Source: Pseudomonas alcaligenes (lineage in GTDB: Bacteria; Pseudomonadota; Gammaproteobacteria; Pseudomonadales; Pseudomonadaceae). Taken from it: a stretch of DNA of 64,000 bases. The notes beneath the pieces were generated by a model. It was not told the origin of the DNA. It saw nothing but the letters and a program-made list of their open reading frames with translations, and made no database searches. The stretch lies in the NCBI RefSeq assembly GCF_041729615.1, contig NZ_CP154874.1, forward strand, positions 1,617,001 to 1,681,000, given 5' to 3'. Each line of letters opens with the position of its first letter. Position 1 is the first letter of the stretch. The translations under genes and the position numbers were made by a program. Below, piece after piece: positions 44,451 to 55,745 of the stretch.

Positions 44451-44479
44451 AAAAAAAGCCCCGCGCGGGGCGGGGCTTT
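44451..44479 (-). terminator. Rho-independent terminator after tolC
   Basis: GCCCCGC (44458-44464) and GCGGGGC (44470-44476) pair with a five-base loop. On the minus strand it is followed by a T run (44457-44451), just 16 bases after the tolC stop. Confidence 0.92.
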
Positions 44480-44494
44480 CTTCACTGGTTCGAC

Positions 44495-45940
44495 TCAGTA
44501 CTCCGGGTTGCCCTTGAGCTGGGCTTCGGCGGCCTTGGCCAGGTCCGGCGGGAGGAAGTCCTTGTCCGGGTCGTAGTCCGGCTTGAGGAAGCTCGACAGG
44601 GCCTCCAGGTCGGTCGGCGCCAGGGTGCCGGCGGCCTGCTTCAGGCGCAGGTTGTTGAGGATGTAGTCGTAGCGGGCGTCGTTGTAGTTGCGCACCGAGC
44701 TGTACAGCTGGCGCTGAGCATCGAGCACGTCGACGATGTTGCGGGTACCGACCTGATAGCCGATCTCGGTGGCTTCCAGGGCGCTCTGGTTGGAGATGAT
44801 CGACTGGCGGCGCGCCTGTACGGTTTCCACGTCGGTGTTCACCGCACGGTGCAGGTTGCGCGTGTTCTCGACGATCTGCCGGCGCAAGCTCTCGCGCTCC
44901 TGCTCGCTCTGGCTCAGGCGCTGGAAGGCCTCGCGCACCTGGGAGCTGGTCAGGCCGCCACTGTAGATCGGGATGTTCAGCTGCAGGCCGATGCTGGTCT
45001 GCTCGGCGTCGCCGTTATAGGGTGCAGCCAGGTCGCTGTTGGTGAAGCCGAGGGAGTCGTTGTCGCCTTTCTGGTACCGGGCCACGGCATCCAGGGTCGG
45101 CGCATGACCGGCCTTGCGCTGGCGCAGGGTCTCCTCGGCGGCATCGACCGCGTAGTTGCTGGCCTGCAGATTGAGATTCTGCTGAGCGGCGGTATCCACC
45201 CAGGCCTTGGCGTCGTTCGGCGTCGGCGCCAGTACCGGCAGGGTGTGCTGGATGCCTTCGATGGAGGCGTACTCGCGATTGGTCAGGGTGACCAGGGCCT
45301 GGAAGGCGTCCTCCACGGCGCGCTGGGCGAGGATGCGGTTGGCACGGGCGGTATCGTAGCCGGCCTGGGCTTCGAGCACGTCGGTCTTGTCCGACAGGCC
45401 CACATCGAAGCGCTCATTGGCCTGGTCCAGCTGGCGCTTGAACGCCGCTTCCTCGGCCTTGGTCGAAGCCAGAGTGTCCTGGGCGCGCAGCACGGCGAAA
45501 TAGGTCTCGGCGCTCAGCAGGATCATGTTCTGCTCGGTGGCCGAGAGCTGCAGGGCCGCCTGCTGGTCGGTGGCCTTGGCCGCCTGGAACTGGTACCAGC
45601 GGTCGGCGCGGAACAGCGGCTGGCTCAGGTTGGCCTGGTAGGACAGGCCGCTGCGCGAGGCATCCAGATCATCGATATCGCGTCGATCGACCTGGGTGTC
45701 GGTATTGGTCGCATCGGCTCCAGCGGACAGGTTCGGCAGCAGACCAGCGCGCGCCTGCGGCACCACCTCGCGGATCGCTTCGTAGTTGGCCCGTGCGGCG
45801 GCCAGGTCGGCGTTGTTCTTCACCGCCTCGTTATAGACGGTGACCAGGTCGGTCTTGCTTGCCAGGGGGGCGTCTTCGGCCCAGGCCATTCCTGTGGTGG
45901 CAGCAGCTACTGCGAGCGCCAGAGAGAGTCTGCGTAGCAT
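44495..45940 (-). CDS. tolC: TolC-family outer-membrane channel (OpmH-like)
   Basis: This 481-residue protein has a signal peptide (cleavage after AWA near residue 21) and the two repeated halves of a TolC efflux protein. Visible segments are DLVTVYNEAVKNNADLAAAR at the mature start, TNREYASIEGIQHTLP in the first half and EATEIGYQVGTRNIVDVLDA in the second, the last being a TolC signature. It forms a trimeric channel spanning the outer membrane and periplasm for type I secretion and drug efflux. PAO1 has OpmH next to thiC at this place. The ATG at 45940 precedes the signal peptide. Confidence 0.95.
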   Translation of the reverse strand: MLRRLSLALAVAAATTGMAWAEDAPLASKTDLVTVYNEAVKNNADLAAARANYEAIREVVPQARAGLLPNLSAGADATNTDTQVDRRDIDDLDASRSGLSYQANLSQPLFRADRWYQFQAAKATDQQAALQLSATEQNMILLSAETYFAVLRAQDTLASTKAEEAAFKRQLDQANERFDVGLSDKTDVLEAQAGYDTARANRILAQRAVEDAFQALVTLTNREYASIEGIQHTLPVLAPTPNDAKAWVDTAAQQNLNLQASNYAVDAAEETLRQRKAGHAPTLDAVARYQKGDNDSLGFTNSDLAAPYNGDAEQTSIGLQLNIPIYSGGLTSSQVREAFQRLSQSEQERESLRRQIVENTRNLHRAVNTDVETVQARRQSIISNQSALEATEIGYQVGTRNIVDVLDAQRQLYSSVRNYNDARYDYILNNLRLKQAAGTLAPTDLEALSSFLKPDYDPDKDFLPPDLAKAAEAQLKGNPEY

Positions 45941-46142
45941 GATCAATCCTAGATACGGGGGTAATCGGGCAAGGCTAAGGTGGCCGCCGACGCTGGTCAA
46001 GGCGGCCGCCGGACAGTTTGCAACAAGCTTTGTTGCCTGACTGCAACAATTTCCACATCCCACCGGCCAGGTTGCGAATTCCCGACGAAACGCCGGATGC
46101 CCATTGGTGTTCCATCACATGCTTGATTAGACTGCCGGCAGT

Positions 46143-48209
<2,067 letters not shown>

Positions 48210-48226
48210 GCCGCGCTGCAGAGCTG

Positions 48227-48253
48227 AAAAAGCCGGGCATGCCCCGGCTTTTT
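48227..48253 (+). terminator. Rho-independent terminator after thiC
   Basis: AAAAAGCCGGG (48227-48237) and CCCGGCTTTTT (48243-48253) pair around a five-base loop, 18 bases after the thiC stop. The A/T flanks make it work in both directions, also for the convergent DUF3298 gene. Confidence 0.93.
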
Positions 48254-48265
48254 CATGTGCGCCGT

Positions 48266-49015
48266 TCAGCGCGGCGAGGGAAAGTAGATGGGCTTGAGGA
48301 TGCCGTTCAGCCGCGCGTAGGGAATGCGCAGGTCGGGATGACCGCTGGAGTAGGGGGCGATACGGCCGACCTCGTACTTGAGCATCACCGAGCCGCGCAG
48401 CAGGGCGACGTTAGCGGTGCGCACGAAGGGCCATTCGGCCTGGTAGTCCAGGTCCTGGTCCAGGCCATTGGTCTTGAGCCAGGTCTGGTGCGCCAGCTCG
48501 GCCTGTTGCCAGAAGGCGACCTGCTCGTCCGGCAACAACAGGTCATCGAGGCTCAGCAGGCGGCCCTTGTCGCGGTCGTAGTTGAGGTAGGCGCGCCCGG
48601 GGATACCGTGGGCGCCACCGGTGAAGCGGTAGCTGGACAGCTCGATCACCACCAGGCGGCCGTGCTGCTCCAGCACCTTGGCCTGCAGGTAGCTCATCCA
48701 GCCCGGCTTGGCCGTGGCCAGGAACTCCTGCTCGTAGAGCGCCAGCGAGGGTGGCGGCGGATCGCCCGGCAGCTCGATGGTCAGCTTGAGCAGCTCCTGC
48801 TCGATGCGCGCGTTGAGCTCCGGCAGATCGTCGAAGGTCTGCAGATCGATATTGATCAGCGCGCAGTCCTTGCCCTCGCAGCCCGGCGCGCGGTGCTCCC
48901 AGGCCTGGCGACTGACGGCCAACCCCGAGTCGGGCTTGGCGGCGAGCAGCAATGCCTGGCAACCACTGAGCAGGAGCGACAGGGACAGCAGGCCGGCAAC
49001 GGCGATGGCACGCAT
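48266..49015 (-). CDS. Lipoprotein with DUF3298/DUF4163 (RsiV-like) domains
   Basis: This 249-residue protein has a lipoprotein signal (LLSLSLLLSGC, Cys near residue 19). The mature part has a DUF4163-like segment (LPELNARIEQELLKLTIELP) and a DUF3298 segment with SSYRFTGGAHGIPGRAYLNY, as in the RsiV/lysozyme-binding family. The lack of a helix-turn-helix or sigma factor nearby argues against an anti-sigma role. From memory, an equivalent gene follows thiC in PAO1. The ATG at 49015 is directly before the signal peptide. Confidence 0.85.
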   Translation of the reverse strand: MRAIAVAGLLSLSLLLSGCQALLLAAKPDSGLAVSRQAWEHRAPGCEGKDCALINIDLQTFDDLPELNARIEQELLKLTIELPGDPPPPSLALYEQEFLATAKPGWMSYLQAKVLEQHGRLVVIELSSYRFTGGAHGIPGRAYLNYDRDKGRLLSLDDLLLPDEQVAFWQQAELAHQTWLKTNGLDQDLDYQAEWPFVRTANVALLRGSVMLKYEVGRIAPYSSGHPDLRIPYARLNGILKPIYFPSPR

Positions 49016-49127
49016 GGATTCTCCTCGGGACGGCGACGGGCGTTTCGACTGCACGCCGCACCCGGCGTTCCCGGGTGCGGCGGCGGCCATTGTCGCCGCC
49101 CGCGCGGCGCCATCCAAGTGGGCCGAA

Positions 49128-50333
49128 TCACAGGCTGAAGTCGCGGCGCACCTGCAGGTAGACACGGTCGCGGTTGTCGAACTGGCCGTACTGGGTGCTC
49201 TGCCCGCCACTGAAGGCGATGTAGCCGGCCTCCAGGTACCACTGGTTCCAGGGCCGGTAGCCGAGGTTGGCCTTGACCAGGTGGCTGCTCTGCACCTCGC
49301 GGTTGTACAGCCAGAGCACCCCGGCGTTAAGGCGCTGCTTGGACCAGTCCTTGAGAAGCGCCGCCGAGGCTTCCCAGCCGGTCTCGCGCGGCAGGCTGTC
49401 CGGCGCGCCATGACGGTGGCTGACCGTGGCCTGCAGGTTGACCGTCCACTCGTTGCGCGTCAGGTCGAGGCCGAGCAGCGCCGCCGACTTGGGCACGTTC
49501 TCCGCGCCTTCCGGGGTCTGTAGCGGTTCGTTGAACAGGTGCACCAGATCGCCGCGCACCACCCAGTCGCCGGCCGGGCGGGCGAACGAGGCGCCGACCA
49601 GGCTGCGCCGGCGCTGCTGTTCGACCATCTGCCCCTCATCCATCACATACAGCGGGTCGGGGCTGAGGCCGTCGAACAGGTAGAAGTCCAGGTCGGTGCC
49701 GTCGACCAGCATCTTGCCGCGCCAGCCGATGTCCGGGCGCTCGTGCTCGTCGTCCTCGTCCAGCCCCTCCGGCCGCCCGGCGATGGCGAAGTCGGCACCA
49801 GCCGGGGCGTAGCGGGTGGTCTTGGCCCTGGGCGCGACGACGAACTGCTGTTCCAGGCTGTCGCCGTAGACCTCCACCACCGCCATCGGCCGGGTCTGCC
49901 GGCCGAGGGAGTAGTCGTCGATGTAGGGCAGCAGGAACTCGCGCAGGTCCAGCGGGTTGAGCACGTCGACCAGGCGGAAGTAGTCGCCGCGGCCCCAGGC
50001 GATCTGCTGCTGGCCGAGGCGCCATTGCCAGTTGTCGCCGACCCAGGTCAGGTAGAGTTCGCGCAGGTCCTGATCGGACTCCATGCGATCCTCCAGCTTG
50101 CCGCCGGCATCGTCGTACTGGCTGCGGTAGCGACCGAGCAGCACGCTGTCGAGAGTCCAGTTGCCCTGGCTGATGCGGCTTTCCAGCAGCGCCTCGACGC
50201 GGTGGCCGGAGCTGCTGGCGCCGGTGGTGTCGTGGTGGTAGCCGTCCTCCAGGTGGCCGCGACCGCTCAGGCCCGCGGCGGCCAGCGGCAGGCTGAACAG
50301 GGCACAGGACAGGCCGAGCAAGGGTGCGCGCAT
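49128..50333 (-). CDS. DUF1302-like outer-membrane beta-barrel, last gene of the accessory operon
   Basis: This 401-residue protein has a signal peptide (LSCALFSLPLAAAG) and alternating beta-strand pattern to its end, with aromatic-rich segments LYLTWVGDNWQWRLGQQQIA and a FYLFDGLSPDPLYVMD loop. The final strand ends in Leu preceded by RRDFSL, an acceptable barrel C-terminus. The QQIAWGRGDYFRLVDVLNP motif is characteristic of DUF1302-like barrels seen with RND/LolA-like genes. Its start overlaps the LolA-like stop by one base. It probably forms the outer-membrane exit or docking point of this system. Confidence 0.8.
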   Translation of the reverse strand: MRAPLLGLSCALFSLPLAAAGLSGRGHLEDGYHHDTTGASSSGHRVEALLESRISQGNWTLDSVLLGRYRSQYDDAGGKLEDRMESDQDLRELYLTWVGDNWQWRLGQQQIAWGRGDYFRLVDVLNPLDLREFLLPYIDDYSLGRQTRPMAVVEVYGDSLEQQFVVAPRAKTTRYAPAGADFAIAGRPEGLDEDDEHERPDIGWRGKMLVDGTDLDFYLFDGLSPDPLYVMDEGQMVEQQRRRSLVGASFARPAGDWVVRGDLVHLFNEPLQTPEGAENVPKSAALLGLDLTRNEWTVNLQATVSHRHGAPDSLPRETGWEASAALLKDWSKQRLNAGVLWLYNREVQSSHLVKANLGYRPWNQWYLEAGYIAFSGGQSTQYGQFDNRDRVYLQVRRDFSL

Positions 50334-51115
50334 CAGCGAATCCCGTTGCGCAGGGCGCGCTCGCTGAAGTTCTGGTCGCCGAGGTCCAGGTTGTAGTCGG
50401 CGGCGGTGCGCAGCAGGCGGGTCTGGCCACCCTCGACCAGGTTGCTCATCAACGATTCGTTGACCGTCCAGAAACCTTCCACCTGGCTCACATCGACCAC
50501 TTCGAAGGTCTTGATCTGGCGGCCGCCACGGAAGAACTCGTCGCGCAGGATCAGCTGACGCTCGCGGTCGACGTACACCAGGCGCTGGCTGTAGCCGGTG
50601 CGCGGGTTTTCCAGACCGTCGGCGGTGCGCGCTTCGATCACGTAGACCGGGCGGCCCTTGTACTCCTCCTCGCGCAGCAGCCGGTACTGGTAGTCGTCGA
50701 CGCGCATGCGCTCGATGTCGGCGAAGGAGAAGTCGGTACCGAGGAACGGACCTTCCTTGGAGTTGGTGGCGATGCGCCGGGTCTTGCGCAGCGCCGGCAG
50801 GTACAGCCACTGGTCGTCCTCGCGGGCCTGGGCCTCGGCATAGCTGTGCATGAGGATGCCGGTGCCGGCGGTATCGCTGGGCGCGGTGAAGTACAGGGTG
50901 GACTTGCGCTCCTCGCCGTACTCCTTCTCCAGCATCAGCAGCTTGCGCTCGCGCACGAAGCCGTCGGCCATGGTCTGCACCAGGGTCACCTCGGAGCGGC
51001 GGTCCTGGCCTTCGTCGCGGTCGCGCACGGCGCGCATGATGGCGGCGGGGTCGAGGGCCTCGGCGAGGGCCGGGAAGCTCAGCAGCAGGCCGAGGGCGAG
51101 CAGGGAAATACGCAT
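50333..51115 (-). CDS. LolA-like outer-membrane lipoprotein-sorting protein
   Basis: This 260-residue secreted protein (signal peptide ISLLALGLLLSFPALAEA) fits the PF17131 LolA-like family. Landmarks are an RKLLMLEKEYGEERKSTLYF strand pair, DDQWLYLPALRKTRRIAT and the PFLGTDFSFADIERM segment. LolA-like proteins hold an acyl chain in a half-barrel, so it is suited to carry a lipid across the periplasm. It starts 11 bases after the upstream gene with AGGAG near the start, and overlaps the barrel gene by one base. It is probably not the housekeeping LolA, which is shorter and has no RND partner. Confidence 0.85.
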   Translation of the reverse strand: MRISLLALGLLLSFPALAEALDPAAIMRAVRDRDEGQDRRSEVTLVQTMADGFVRERKLLMLEKEYGEERKSTLYFTAPSDTAGTGILMHSYAEAQAREDDQWLYLPALRKTRRIATNSKEGPFLGTDFSFADIERMRVDDYQYRLLREEEYKGRPVYVIEARTADGLENPRTGYSQRLVYVDRERQLILRDEFFRGGRQIKTFEVVDVSQVEGFWTVNESLMSNLVEGGQTRLLRTAADYNLDLGDQNFSERALRNGIR

Positions 51116-51126
51116 GGCAAAACTCC

Positions 51127-52014
51127 TTAACGACAGTCGACTGTCAGGTAGCTGTTCGGGGTGGACGACCACTGCGCGGTGGTCTCCAGGTGGTAGCCGG
51201 GCAGGCTCGGGACTTCGGCGTGCTCGCGGCCCAGGGCGACCAGCTTGAGGCGCTGGAAGTCCGGCCGCGCCAGGTCCTGCAGGTCGCGGCTACGCAGGCT
51301 CTCGGCGACCAGGTAGAACTGCGCCACCTCGCCGTCGCTGGCCGGCAGGCCGGACTCGCCATTGAGCACCTGGCGCAGGTAGACCAGGATGTCGGCGGCC
51401 GAGTAGGCCTGCAGGCTGCGCTGGCGCAGGCTCGCGGTAGCCTGCTGCAGTGCCTGCAGGGTGACGCTATGGGGTGGCACCGGCCCTGCGGCCTGCAGCG
51501 CCCACTCCTGCAGGTGCAGGCCCTGCAGGGCGCCCTCGGCGCCGCTGGCTACCCGACAGCCGGGGGCGAAGTCGGCGGCCAGGCGCCTGGCGTAGTGCTG
51601 CAGCAGCTCGGCCTTGTCCGCCTCGGCATAGGGCCGCGCCAGGCGCAGCCAGAAGTGCGTGCCGTCGCCGGCGCTGGTGACCAGGCGCGGGCCGAGCAGC
51701 GGATGGCGCTCCACCAGCCCGGCCAGGGTCTGCAGGCCCGCGGGGGTCAGCTCGCGGGTCTCGATCAGGCGACGGAAGCGCACGTCGTCACCCTGGGCGG
51801 CGATGGCATTGGTGCTGGCCAGGCTGTCCAGGGACTGGATCGGCGTGCGCCCCCGGGCATCCTTCACTTCCCACAGGTTCTGCGTGGCGCCGACCAGGCG
51901 CTGCAGGTGCCCGGCCTGGTACAGCTCGCCGCCCGGGTAGAGGGTCAGCGCCAGCCAGTCCTGGGCGCCGGCCGGCAGGGCCAGGCAGAGCAGCCAGAGC
52001 AGGTGCTTACGCAT
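51127..52014 (-). CDS. Secreted protein resembling a free-standing RND/MMPL porter domain
   Basis: This 295-residue protein has a signal peptide (HLLWLLCLALPAGA) and no membrane helix afterwards. Parts of it resemble the periplasmic porter region of the neighbouring MMPL protein: TQNLWEVKDARGRTPIQSLD corresponds to the IENLLTIDEALDVHPL-like stretch, and HPLLGPRLVTSAGDGTHFWL to NPLFLDSLVSRDGSATTIQV. This points to a detached porter module rather than an unrelated protein. It overlaps the MMPL stop by 8 bases. It might form a periplasmic adaptor between the pump and the LolA-like carrier. The similarity is by eye and needs structure comparison. Confidence 0.65.
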   Translation of the reverse strand: MRKHLLWLLCLALPAGAQDWLALTLYPGGELYQAGHLQRLVGATQNLWEVKDARGRTPIQSLDSLASTNAIAAQGDDVRFRRLIETRELTPAGLQTLAGLVERHPLLGPRLVTSAGDGTHFWLRLARPYAEADKAELLQHYARRLAADFAPGCRVASGAEGALQGLHLQEWALQAAGPVPPHSVTLQALQQATASLRQRSLQAYSAADILVYLRQVLNGESGLPASDGEVAQFYLVAESLRSRDLQDLARPDFQRLKLVALGREHAEVPSLPGYHLETTAQWSSTPNSYLTVDCR

Positions 52015-54532
52015 TGGCCGGCTCCAGCTGCGCCTCGGCCTGTGCCGCCCGGGCGGCATTGACGAAGACCGGCAGTACCAGCAAGGCGAACAGTGCGGCC
52101 AGCAGCATGGTCAGGGAGATGAAGAGCCCCAGGTTGACCAGCGACTGGTAGCCCGACAGGCACAGCACCAGGAAACCCAGGCCCAGCGCGAAGGTGTTGA
52201 TCAGGATCGGCTTGCCGCTGTGCTGCAATGCCGACTGGGTCACCTGCTCCGGCGTACCCCGGCTGCGCCGCATCGCGGCGATCACGTGGATGGCATAGTC
52301 GATACCGATACCCACGGAAATCGCCGCGATGATCGAGGTGCCGATATCCAGGTCGGTGCCGGTCAGCGCCATCAGCGCGCCGATGCCCACCAGGGTGAAG
52401 AGCAGCGGCAGCAGCGCAGCGAAGCCCAGGCGCACCGAGCGGAACATGGCCATGACCATCAGCGCGATCAGCGCCAGCGACAACAGGATGCTGCTGACCT
52501 GCCCCCACACCACCGCATCGGTGGTGGCTACCAGCACCTCGCCATAGCCGGACACGCGCACGGTCATGCCGGCCGGCAGCACCTCGCGGGCCTTGGCCAG
52601 GGCATCGCGCATCACCGCACCGACCTCGGAAGAGCGATCGGTATGCAGGATCGCCAGCACCCGGCCGTTCTGGAAGCGACGGTCGACCACGTCGAACAGG
52701 TCGCGACCATTGGCGTTCTCGTAGAGCAGGTAGTACTGCGCCAGCAGGGTCGCGCTGATGTCGGCCGGCAGGCGGTACTGCTCGGCGGCGAAGGTTTCCT
52801 GGGTCACCTGGTGCAGGCGCTTGACGAAGTCGGCCGGCGAATAGGTGAAGCCGACCAGCGGCTGCTGGCGCAGGTGTTCCTGCAGCCTGGCCACGCCCTG
52901 GATCACCGCCGGATCCTTGAAGGCGTCGGCCCTGTCGCTTTCGATCATCACGCTGATCGGCGTGGTGCCGCCGAACAGGGCGTTGATCGCCGCGTCGTCC
53001 TGACGGATGCGGCTATCGTCCTCGAAGTAGCCGATCACCTGGTTGTCCACGGTCAGGTGTTCGACCACGTACCAGCCACACAGCAGGATGGCCGCCAGCA
53101 TGCCGAAGGCCAGGCGCCTGCCGTAGCGGGCGAAGCGGCCGAGGGTCGCGATCATGCGGTCCAGGCGGTCGCTGGCCAGCAGGCCGTGGCGCGGGGCCTC
53201 GGCCCGCCAGAGGATCAGCAGCGCCGGCAGGAAGACGATGGTGATCAGCCAGGCGAAGAAGATGCCGATCCCGGTGAACAGGCCGAACTCGCGAATGAAG
53301 GTGACATCGGTCCAGGCCAGCGAGAGGAACCCTCCCAGGGTGGTCGTGGAGGTCACGAACATCGGCCAGAACAGCTGTCGCATCACGTGCGCAGCCGTAT
53401 CGATGCGTGCCTGGCGATCCGGTTCGGGCGGCAGGTTGCGGTAGTAGTCGGCAAGGAAGTGGATGGCGTCGCATACCGCGATGGAGATGATGAACACCGG
53501 CATGATCGAGGTGATGATGTTCTGCTTCACCCCGCAGGCGGCCATCAGGCCGAGGGTCCAGATCAGGCTCAGCACGGCGATCAGCAGCGGCACCACCACG
53601 CCCTGCACGCGGCCGAAGCTGACGAACAGCACCAGCAGGATCACCAGCAGCACCGCCGGCAGCAGGGTCTGGTTGTCCTGCTCCATGTTCGACGCGGTCT
53701 GCGCGGCGATCATCGGCGGGCCGCTGAGGTAGATGCGATCGTCGCCCTGCACCTTGTCGGTGATGTCGACGATGGCCTGGTACACCTGCAGCATGGCCGG
53801 CGAGTCGTCCTGGGCGATGTTGAACTCGACCTGGATGGTGGTGGCGCTGCCGTCGCGCGAGACCAGGCTGTCGAGGAACAGCGGGTTGCCCATGGCCTCG
53901 GCGCGCAGGGCGTCGAGCCCGGCCTGGTCGGTGGGCACGCGCGGCATCAGCGGATGCACGTCGAGCGCCTCGTCGATGGTCAGCAGGTTCTCGATGGTCA
54001 CCAGGCTGCGCACCTTACGGATCGGCACCAGGCGCGTGTGCAGGCTGTCCAGCCAGGCTTCCTGGGTATGGCTGAGCTCGCCGGCCTCGGCCAGGCGCTG
54101 CTTGAGCGTGGCCAGGCGCGGCTGGTCGGCCGGGGTCAGGCCGCCTTCGAGGATGGCCTCGACATCAGCCTGCAGGCGCGGATCCTCGGCCAGCGCGCGC
54201 AGCTTGTCGCTGTCGGCCGGCAGGACCATCTCGATGGCCTGGAAGGCACGGGTCAGCTCGGCCACCCGCTGCAGGCTGTCCGGGTTGAAGATATTGCCCT
54301 GGGGGTTTTCCAGGGCGACGAAGGCCTGCTCGCCGGTGTTGGAGAACAGCCGTTTGTTGTCGGCATCGGCCATCCGGCTGGGGTGGCTCTTGTCGATCAT
54401 GTAGGGCGTGCTGTTGATCTCAAGGCGCCCCATCGCGACCACCGCCGCAGCGGTGATCAGCAGCAGGATGGCGAGCATCAGCCAGGGCCGGTGCAGCATC
54501 CTGGAGAGCAGCGTGAAGGCGCGGGTCTTCAT
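52007..54532 (-). CDS. MMPL/RND-family lipid or hydrophobe exporter
   Basis: This 841-residue inner-membrane protein has the RND layout: a membrane helix near residues 15-32, a large periplasmic loop (about 35-265), a helix bundle with LLPAVLLVILLVLFVSFGRV and IIAAISVGIGIDYAIHVIAA, a second periplasmic loop and a final bundle. The acidic pair in IAVCDAIHFLADYYR fits proton-coupling residues of the sterol-sensing/MMPL group. Members export lipids, hopanoids or pigments. It overlaps the acyl-CoA dehydrogenase gene by four bases and the porter-like gene by eight. It should lift the product of this operon out of the inner membrane. Confidence 0.93.
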   Translation of the reverse strand: MKTRAFTLLSRMLHRPWLMLAILLLITAAAVVAMGRLEINSTPYMIDKSHPSRMADADNKRLFSNTGEQAFVALENPQGNIFNPDSLQRVAELTRAFQAIEMVLPADSDKLRALAEDPRLQADVEAILEGGLTPADQPRLATLKQRLAEAGELSHTQEAWLDSLHTRLVPIRKVRSLVTIENLLTIDEALDVHPLMPRVPTDQAGLDALRAEAMGNPLFLDSLVSRDGSATTIQVEFNIAQDDSPAMLQVYQAIVDITDKVQGDDRIYLSGPPMIAAQTASNMEQDNQTLLPAVLLVILLVLFVSFGRVQGVVVPLLIAVLSLIWTLGLMAACGVKQNIITSIMPVFIISIAVCDAIHFLADYYRNLPPEPDRQARIDTAAHVMRQLFWPMFVTSTTTLGGFLSLAWTDVTFIREFGLFTGIGIFFAWLITIVFLPALLILWRAEAPRHGLLASDRLDRMIATLGRFARYGRRLAFGMLAAILLCGWYVVEHLTVDNQVIGYFEDDSRIRQDDAAINALFGGTTPISVMIESDRADAFKDPAVIQGVARLQEHLRQQPLVGFTYSPADFVKRLHQVTQETFAAEQYRLPADISATLLAQYYLLYENANGRDLFDVVDRRFQNGRVLAILHTDRSSEVGAVMRDALAKAREVLPAGMTVRVSGYGEVLVATTDAVVWGQVSSILLSLALIALMVMAMFRSVRLGFAALLPLLFTLVGIGALMALTGTDLDIGTSIIAAISVGIGIDYAIHVIAAMRRSRGTPEQVTQSALQHSGKPILINTFALGLGFLVLCLSGYQSLVNLGLFISLTMLLAALFALLVLPVFVNAARAAQAEAQLEPANA

Positions 54533-55743
54533 GCGGCGGCTCCTGCGCCGGTATAGGCGTCCAGGCGCAGGTCGTCCTTGGCCTTGCTGCGGTTCTGCGC
54601 CTCGGCCACCAGGTTGGCCCAGATCACCGTCTTGTGGATCTCGCTGGTGCCGCCGGCGAAGAACAGGCCGATGGAATCACGCAGCAGGCGCTCGAAGTGG
54701 AAGTCGCGGCGGTAGCCGTAGTTGCCGTGGATGCGCATGGCATTCAGGCAGGCCTCGTGCATCGCCTCGCTGGCCAGCATCTTGATGATCGAGGCCAGGG
54801 TCGAGCAGTCCTGCCCTTTCTCCAGGGCGGCGAGGCCGCGCACCACCACGCTGCGCAACAGCTCCAGCTGGGTGTAGGCCTGCACGATGTGGCCCTGGAC
54901 GTACTGGTTGTCGCTGATCGGCCGGCCGAAGGCCTCGCGCTTGAGGCTGTACTGCAGGCACTCGTCGATCACCGGCTGCATGCAGCCGACGATGGACACG
55001 CCGGTGAAGATGCGCTCGACCAGGAAGCCGAAGTACAGCACGCGCAGGCCCTGGCCTTCGCTGCCGACCAGGCTGTCGGCGGCCAGCGCCACGTCATTGA
55101 AGGTCAGGCTGCCGATCGGCGTGCCGCGGTTGCCCATCAGCTCGAACGGCGCGGACTGCACCAGGCCGGGGGCGGCCGTCTCGGTGATGAAGCAGGAAAT
55201 GGCGTTGGGGCCGGCCTCCTCGAGACGGGCGAAGGTCATGCAGATGTCGGCCACCGGGGCGTTGGTGATGTTCCACTTCATGCCGTTGAGGCGGTAGCCG
55301 GCACCATCGCGGCTGGCCGCCAGCTTCAGCGAGCGCACGTCGGAGCCGCAGCCCTGCTCGGTGATGGCGAAGCAGCCGATCTTCTCGCCGCTGATCAGCG
55401 GCGGTAGCCAGCGCTGCAGCTGCGTCTCACTGCCGTAGCTGAGCAGCGCGGCCTGCACCAGCGCCACCTGGGCGACGAAGGAGACCAGCACGCCCATGTC
55501 CTGGCAGCCCTCGGAGAACCCCTCCAGCGCCGCGGAGAATTCCCACACGCCGAGGCCCTGGCCGCCGAAGCGCTCGGGCATGTGTACGCCGAACAGGCCA
55601 CTGCTGCCCAGGGCGCGCCACAGCTCGCGGTCGAAACCCAGTTCCTGATCACGCTGGGCCGAGGTCGGGCGCACCAGTTCGCGGCCGACCCGCAGGTAGT
55701 GTTCGCGAATCGCCTGCTGTTGTTCGTTCCAGATACCGTTCAT
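54529..55743 (-). CDS. Acyl-CoA dehydrogenase-family flavoenzyme
   Basis: This 404-residue protein has the acyl-CoA dehydrogenase fold: helical N-domain, middle beta-domain with ISGEKIGCFAITEQGCGSD and a C-terminal helical domain with GYRRDFHFERLLRDSIGLFFAGGTSEIHK. The usual catalytic Glu position in the C-terminal half and the FAD-binding residues look plausible but were not aligned. Such enzymes put a double bond into acyl chains, on CoA or carrier protein. The ATG at 55743 has AGGAG seven bases upstream; the ATG at 55749 overlaps the previous stop and is an alternative. It is coupled to both neighbours. Confidence 0.9.
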   Translation of the reverse strand: MNGIWNEQQQAIREHYLRVGRELVRPTSAQRDQELGFDRELWRALGSSGLFGVHMPERFGGQGLGVWEFSAALEGFSEGCQDMGVLVSFVAQVALVQAALLSYGSETQLQRWLPPLISGEKIGCFAITEQGCGSDVRSLKLAASRDGAGYRLNGMKWNITNAPVADICMTFARLEEAGPNAISCFITETAAPGLVQSAPFELMGNRGTPIGSLTFNDVALAADSLVGSEGQGLRVLYFGFLVERIFTGVSIVGCMQPVIDECLQYSLKREAFGRPISDNQYVQGHIVQAYTQLELLRSVVVRGLAALEKGQDCSTLASIIKMLASEAMHEACLNAMRIHGNYGYRRDFHFERLLRDSIGLFFAGGTSEIHKTVIWANLVAEAQNRSKAKDDLRLDAYTGAGAAA

Positions 55744-55745
55744 GT

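Noticed and set aside
50333..51115. Housekeeping LolA
   Set aside because: It is longer than LolA, belongs to the PF17131-like group and is locked in an operon with an RND pump and a barrel; the housekeeping lolA normally lies elsewhere.
52220..54556. 778-residue open frame on the plus strand
   Set aside because: It is antisense to the MMPL pump gene and rich in Gln, His and Asp from complementary codons.
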